Assembly (NCBI GenBank): GCA_000969725.1
Contig: JXSR01S068402.1
Reading direction: 5' to 3' (one strand)
Length of the DNA stretch: 44,058 nt
Origin: Ophiothrix spiculata
Taxonomy: Eukaryota; Echinodermata; Ophiuroidea; Amphilepidida; Ophiotrichidae
Shown: positions 40,512 through 44,058 of the stretch, one piece after another
How positions within the stretch are numbered: the first letter of the stretch is position 1
Layout: the number at the start of each line of letters is the position of its first letter
Notes under the pieces: model-generated
Seen by the model: the letters and a program-made list of their open reading frames with translations, nothing else
What the model was told of the DNA's origin: nothing
Database searches by the model: none
Program-made: the position numbers and the translations under genes

Positions 40512-41205
40512 AAAGGGGATGGTGGGGTGGGTTGGCCCTCGGGTTGGGTTGGCCCACCATGAGTTTCTGCTCACGTGACCTAGAAAGAATTATGTTACTG
40601 GTGATTTTGGGTCATATATAATGCATCAAATTTACCATAATATTTACAAAACCCAGCTCATCTCTTTGTGTGAGTTATCAGTAAAAGGAGTTTTTGAGTT
40701 ACCTAAGTAAACTTTTTTAGCAAAAGTAATTTTGTACTAGTCTCAAGATATTACTTCGCTGGTCCAAGTTATTATTATTGATTACGAGCTATGGTACATG
40801 TCCAACATGTCATGCGATCAAATCCACCTTATCCTTTGTTTTGTTGGTATACCACGAGGTTAAGTCAAAACTGGGACTACGGGGCGAGTTGGCCCCCTAC
40901 CATATGGGGTAAGTTGGCCCTATGGTATGATAACCTACTCAGACTCTAGCACAATAACATTTATGACGTTTTAACACGATTTTAATTCTAAACAAGTAAA
41001 TAGATACGTATAACAAGACGCAAGGAGTCTTAAATGACACTGGTAGGCCTATATGGCATATATTGCATGCAGATAACACTGTAGGTCACAACGTATCTTT
41101 TTAAAAGATCGATATTGTATTAATTTATTATGGCATTTCATCTCAAAAGGACATGTATGTATGCAGAACATTCCCGTGCTTCACTTAAAAAACCATAAAT
41201 AAGCC
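40512..41205. repeat. Third copy of the GTTGGCC element, single arm
   Basis: It starts GGGATGGTGGGGTGGGTTGG and continues with the same order as the spacer and right arm of the palindrome at 34200-36079 (for example GAGATGAGCTGGGTTTTG in complement near 40652). It stops at the CTTCACTTAAAAAACCATAA block and lacks the distal part of the arm. Confidence 0.8.
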
Positions 41206-42640
41206 ATTTTATCATAAATTGGCGTATCTAACATTTATGATCACTTAGGCCATTTTCATTGCTCCATTCAACCACGCGTAACAGCCTCATTCAGTTCAGT
41301 AGATCCAAAATAAACAAGGTCAGTACATTATAGCTATTGACTTTTTTTCATATATTGTTGAGTTTTGATTACAGAGAAAACAGTTTGAATAGTGCACGAC
41401 CTTGGCGGGATTATTGCTACAATCATCCCCTGATTATTGTTGCAAACCGGACCTATATGTAAATGATGTACTATGCTACGTCACAAAATAACCTTCATTA
41501 TGTACATACAAATAGACACTTGAGGTAATTTTTAAATTATGAATCAAATTGCTTCAAATGAAATTTGAATAAAAGCAGGTGATTTAAAGAATCCAAACCC
41601 GTTTGAATTTTTCAAATCCGACCTTCCGTTGCAAAGTTATGAAGGTTTTTGTATAATTAATTTAACTAATTTTGGAGACCGCAGGATAGGGGATAAATCT
41701 TTTAGTTTCTTTATTTTCGCCAAGCAAGGTCACGGCACCAATCCAGTTACACCTCTTGTCAATACACAGAGTAATTTGGTCAATATTTTAATTGTCTGAA
41801 TGTATATTACACACACAACAGGTGTTATTTTGCAGCTTTTTGCGCCCACACATGCGCGGGATGTTTAAAGATGATTAGTTCCGCATGATAAAGAGCTGAT
41901 CAAAATTGCTTTAGGCGGAAGAACAGGCGCAGAAATTACACCCAAACAGTCATTATTTTTGCCGCTTGTTGTTTATTTACATTTGATTTAACAGATATAT
42001 TTAAAAAAATTCTTGAGTGTGCATGGATGTCACATAACTTGTACTCCTCTGAAATTCTCTTTTCTTCACTTCCAAAAAAATTGGCAAACCTTTGTAAAAT
42101 CAATAACTCTGCAACCACAAATCAGAATTTTTTAGTACAAATAAGTGGCTGTGCATGGACAAAATCATCTTCCTGATAACATATTCTTAAATAAAAAATG
42201 GTCTATCATATTGCGCGGAACTCAGAAAACATCTGAAAATGCAGGTGAAAACGTATCTAGAAACACTTTATGTCAGTATCAAAACAAAACTATCAAGCCC
42301 ACTTAAAGTCATGCCTGCTTGAATATGAACTTTGCGTCAATGTATTTGTGTGTCAGCGGTGTGAAAAATCAACGGTCTCCTGCCAAGTAATGGGTAAATG
42401 AAGTATCTAATACAAAGGTTGTTCCTATTGTTATATGCGCGTTAATCCGAAGTTGTTTACGACATTTCGTCAAAAACAACCCTAATTCACCTTTTTCAAT
42501 GCCTGCAACATTATACTTGACTACCCCCGGGGTCACCGCGACACCCCTACCAAAAAAACCCAACTTGAGTACCCCCCCCCTTCCACTCGTACAAGTTTGT
42601 CTACCTGTTAAGTTTTGACTGGTTTAAATTCCCATCAAGA
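41206..42640. other. Intergenic, no gene recognised
   Basis: Short open frames on either strand (for example 41936-42118 and 42369-42563, minus) show no motif or splice context. A C-rich stretch lies near 42571. Confidence 0.4.
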
Positions 42641-42649
42641 ATATATCGA

Positions 42650-42975
42650 ATCAGATAGGCCAAAATTTTATTAGCGCTCGGTTACCATTGGCGTTCCTTA
42701 TTACTGCCTTACTCGAAGTCCTTGTAAAATGGCCTATCTTACAACTTGACTTACAATATAATGGCCTATCTGACACATATTTTGGCCTATCTAACATTAT
42801 AAAATGTTTGATGGTTACGTAATACCTTTTTTTAAATGTCAACATAGCCATGATAGTCGGCTTTGTATCATGAAGTTTTTACCCAAGAAATGATCAATGA
42901 AATCACTAAACCAACAAAACCAGACTGTTTTTTCTTGATTTTCTCAAAAGCAAGAATTATCAGATAGGCCATTAT
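42650..42975. repeat. Region of repeated GGCCTATCT motifs
   Basis: GGCCTATCT or its complement AGATAGGCC occurs at about 42653, 42731, 42762, 42783 and 42962. ATCAGATAGGCCA occurs in direct orientation at both ends. It is a likely small element or remnant, with imprecise ends. Confidence 0.5.
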
Positions 42976-43024
42976 TGTATTAGGGTGACGATATGTTCAA
43001 AATCAATTTTCGTTGTGGCGTTTT

Positions 43025-43945
43025 CAGTCTAATCGTAACGACCCTGTTAACGAGCTCATTATGCGAATTCTGTATTCCAAGTCTCGCCAAACGAGAAAAA
43101 AAAATGATCGCGAGATTTTGTTTTTTTAAACGTGACCTGCTTAAAGTGCTGACTTTGAACCCTTATTATATGAAAACGGTGAAAGCAAATGCAAATTTGG
43201 AACGGGGGTATGAATATTTGAAGTTTTTCCAATACAATGCATATGAGGGTTTTTTTTGCTGTTGATAAAAAGCAATCATTATATGGCATTTTATATAAAA
43301 ATAAACGATTTTAAGACTTTTTAAGCAACCAAATTTGAACCGTTACATCAATCTTGTTTTACAAGATATAACGCCGTCAGTTGGCTCGATTTTTCTAGTA
43401 AAAATATAAAAACTCAGATTGATGAAATTTGAAAAATGTATTTTGCCTGTAAGGCCTGTAAAGTAAAGAAATAAGGAGAGGAAAATATACGTTGATGTGA
43501 TGTACGAAAGGTATCTAATATCGGCTCTTCGTAATTGCCTGCAATTTGTATTGCGACAGCTGGGCATCAAAAGTTCGATTTGTACTACCTTTGGTCACGA
43601 CGAGTCATCCTCTGACGTCAGAAACCTGCACGACTCTCATGTCAGAGCTTGTTTGGACTGGCCTCGGCCCTCGCTGCAATGAATAATTTTGCATTTCTTG
43701 CGAAATGTAATGCATTCAACATTTATTTTCCAGATTGAAAAGTAGCCTTTTTGGTTCTTATATATAAATTATGCGAACAATTCTAGAATTTCATTCGTTA
43801 CAGTGAATAAATGATGAAAAACCAATACGCTACGCCAAAAAAAAAATGAAATTTTCAAAACGAATCCGAATCCACGGTCCTGAGATTAAGAGTCATCGCG
43901 CTAGCTACTAGACTAGCGTGGCTAGCTGGCTGACTGTTTGTTTAA
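43025..43945. mobile_element. Stand-alone copy of repeat B
   Basis: It starts CAGTCTAATCGTAACGACCC and follows 17453-18366 closely to the end, including GACGTCAGAAACCTGCACG and the antisense tRNA-Lys-like tail (43860-43930). It shows that B can exist without the C and B' parts. Confidence 0.8.
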
Positions 43946-44058
43946 CGGGTATTTACCAAGGAAGTTATAGGGGGGAACAGGGATTCTCCGCCATTTTGAT
44001 TTCATCGCCGTGTAAATCCTATGGGACGGCAGCCATCTTGGATTGTCGCTCATGGAGG
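43946..44058. other. Window end, nothing recognised
   Basis: A GC-richer stretch with no exon or repeat end that I can define. Confidence 0.3.

Overview
This is AT-rich nuclear DNA from an animal, most likely a marine invertebrate; the species cannot be named from the sequence. The evidence is short exons (43 to 429 nt) with GT/AG borders and matching phases, long introns full of foldback elements and MITEs, two tRNA-derived SINEs, and one assembly gap (N, 31173-31657). There are no bacterial operons, CRISPR arrays or rRNA genes, and no functional-looking tRNA gene.

Two protein genes are supported, both on the + strand. Gene 1 (855-6692) is the 3' part of an arylsulfatase B/I/J-type gene. 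Six exons join without a frame break into 428 codons plus stop. Its first exon, which would carry the signal peptide and the CxPxR formylglycine site, lies upstream of the window. Four of the five active-site residues expected in this part are replaced although the frame and splice sites are intact, so it looks like a pseudo-sulfatase. The intron after exon 4067 holds decayed copies of the exon before it.

Gene 2 (15591-40385) spans about 25 kb and encodes a nuclear-type protein that I cannot assign to a named family. Its N-terminus has a PCNA-binding PIP box (QSSIKDFF), an RxLxF cyclin-docking motif and a KEN box. An acidic Ser/Asp/Glu-rich middle follows, then two near-identical 69-nt exons created by a segmental duplication, a basic NLS-like exon, and a C-terminal CxCG...H...VGSxC module that looks metal-binding. 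Exon phases imply that at least one exon is missing, probably inside the N gap. This gene is the best candidate for something undescribed.

The rest is mostly mobile DNA. 1-490: a foldback element. 1989-3060: MITE and GTAACG repeats. 6693-15590: intergenic, with a TIR element (6967-8183), a SINE (10247-10470), a 0.75-kb foldback (11040-11785) and a 1.9-kb TIR element (12072-13962). Intron 1 of gene 2 holds element A. Intron 2 holds a second A copy interrupted by an inverted B-C-B' complex and by a small MITE. Intron 3 holds an ACAGGGTG-type element with a hAT-type MITE nested in it (8-bp target duplication), plus a 1.7-kb element carrying a 22-bp motif in both orientations. Intron 4 holds a B relative and a 0.8-kb foldback. 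Intron 6 holds a 1.87-kb palindrome rich in GGGGTAAGTTGGCCC, another ACAGGGTG element and a 66-bp-arm hairpin. Intron 7 holds an antisense SINE. Downstream of gene 2 are a third copy of the GTTGGCC element and another copy of B.
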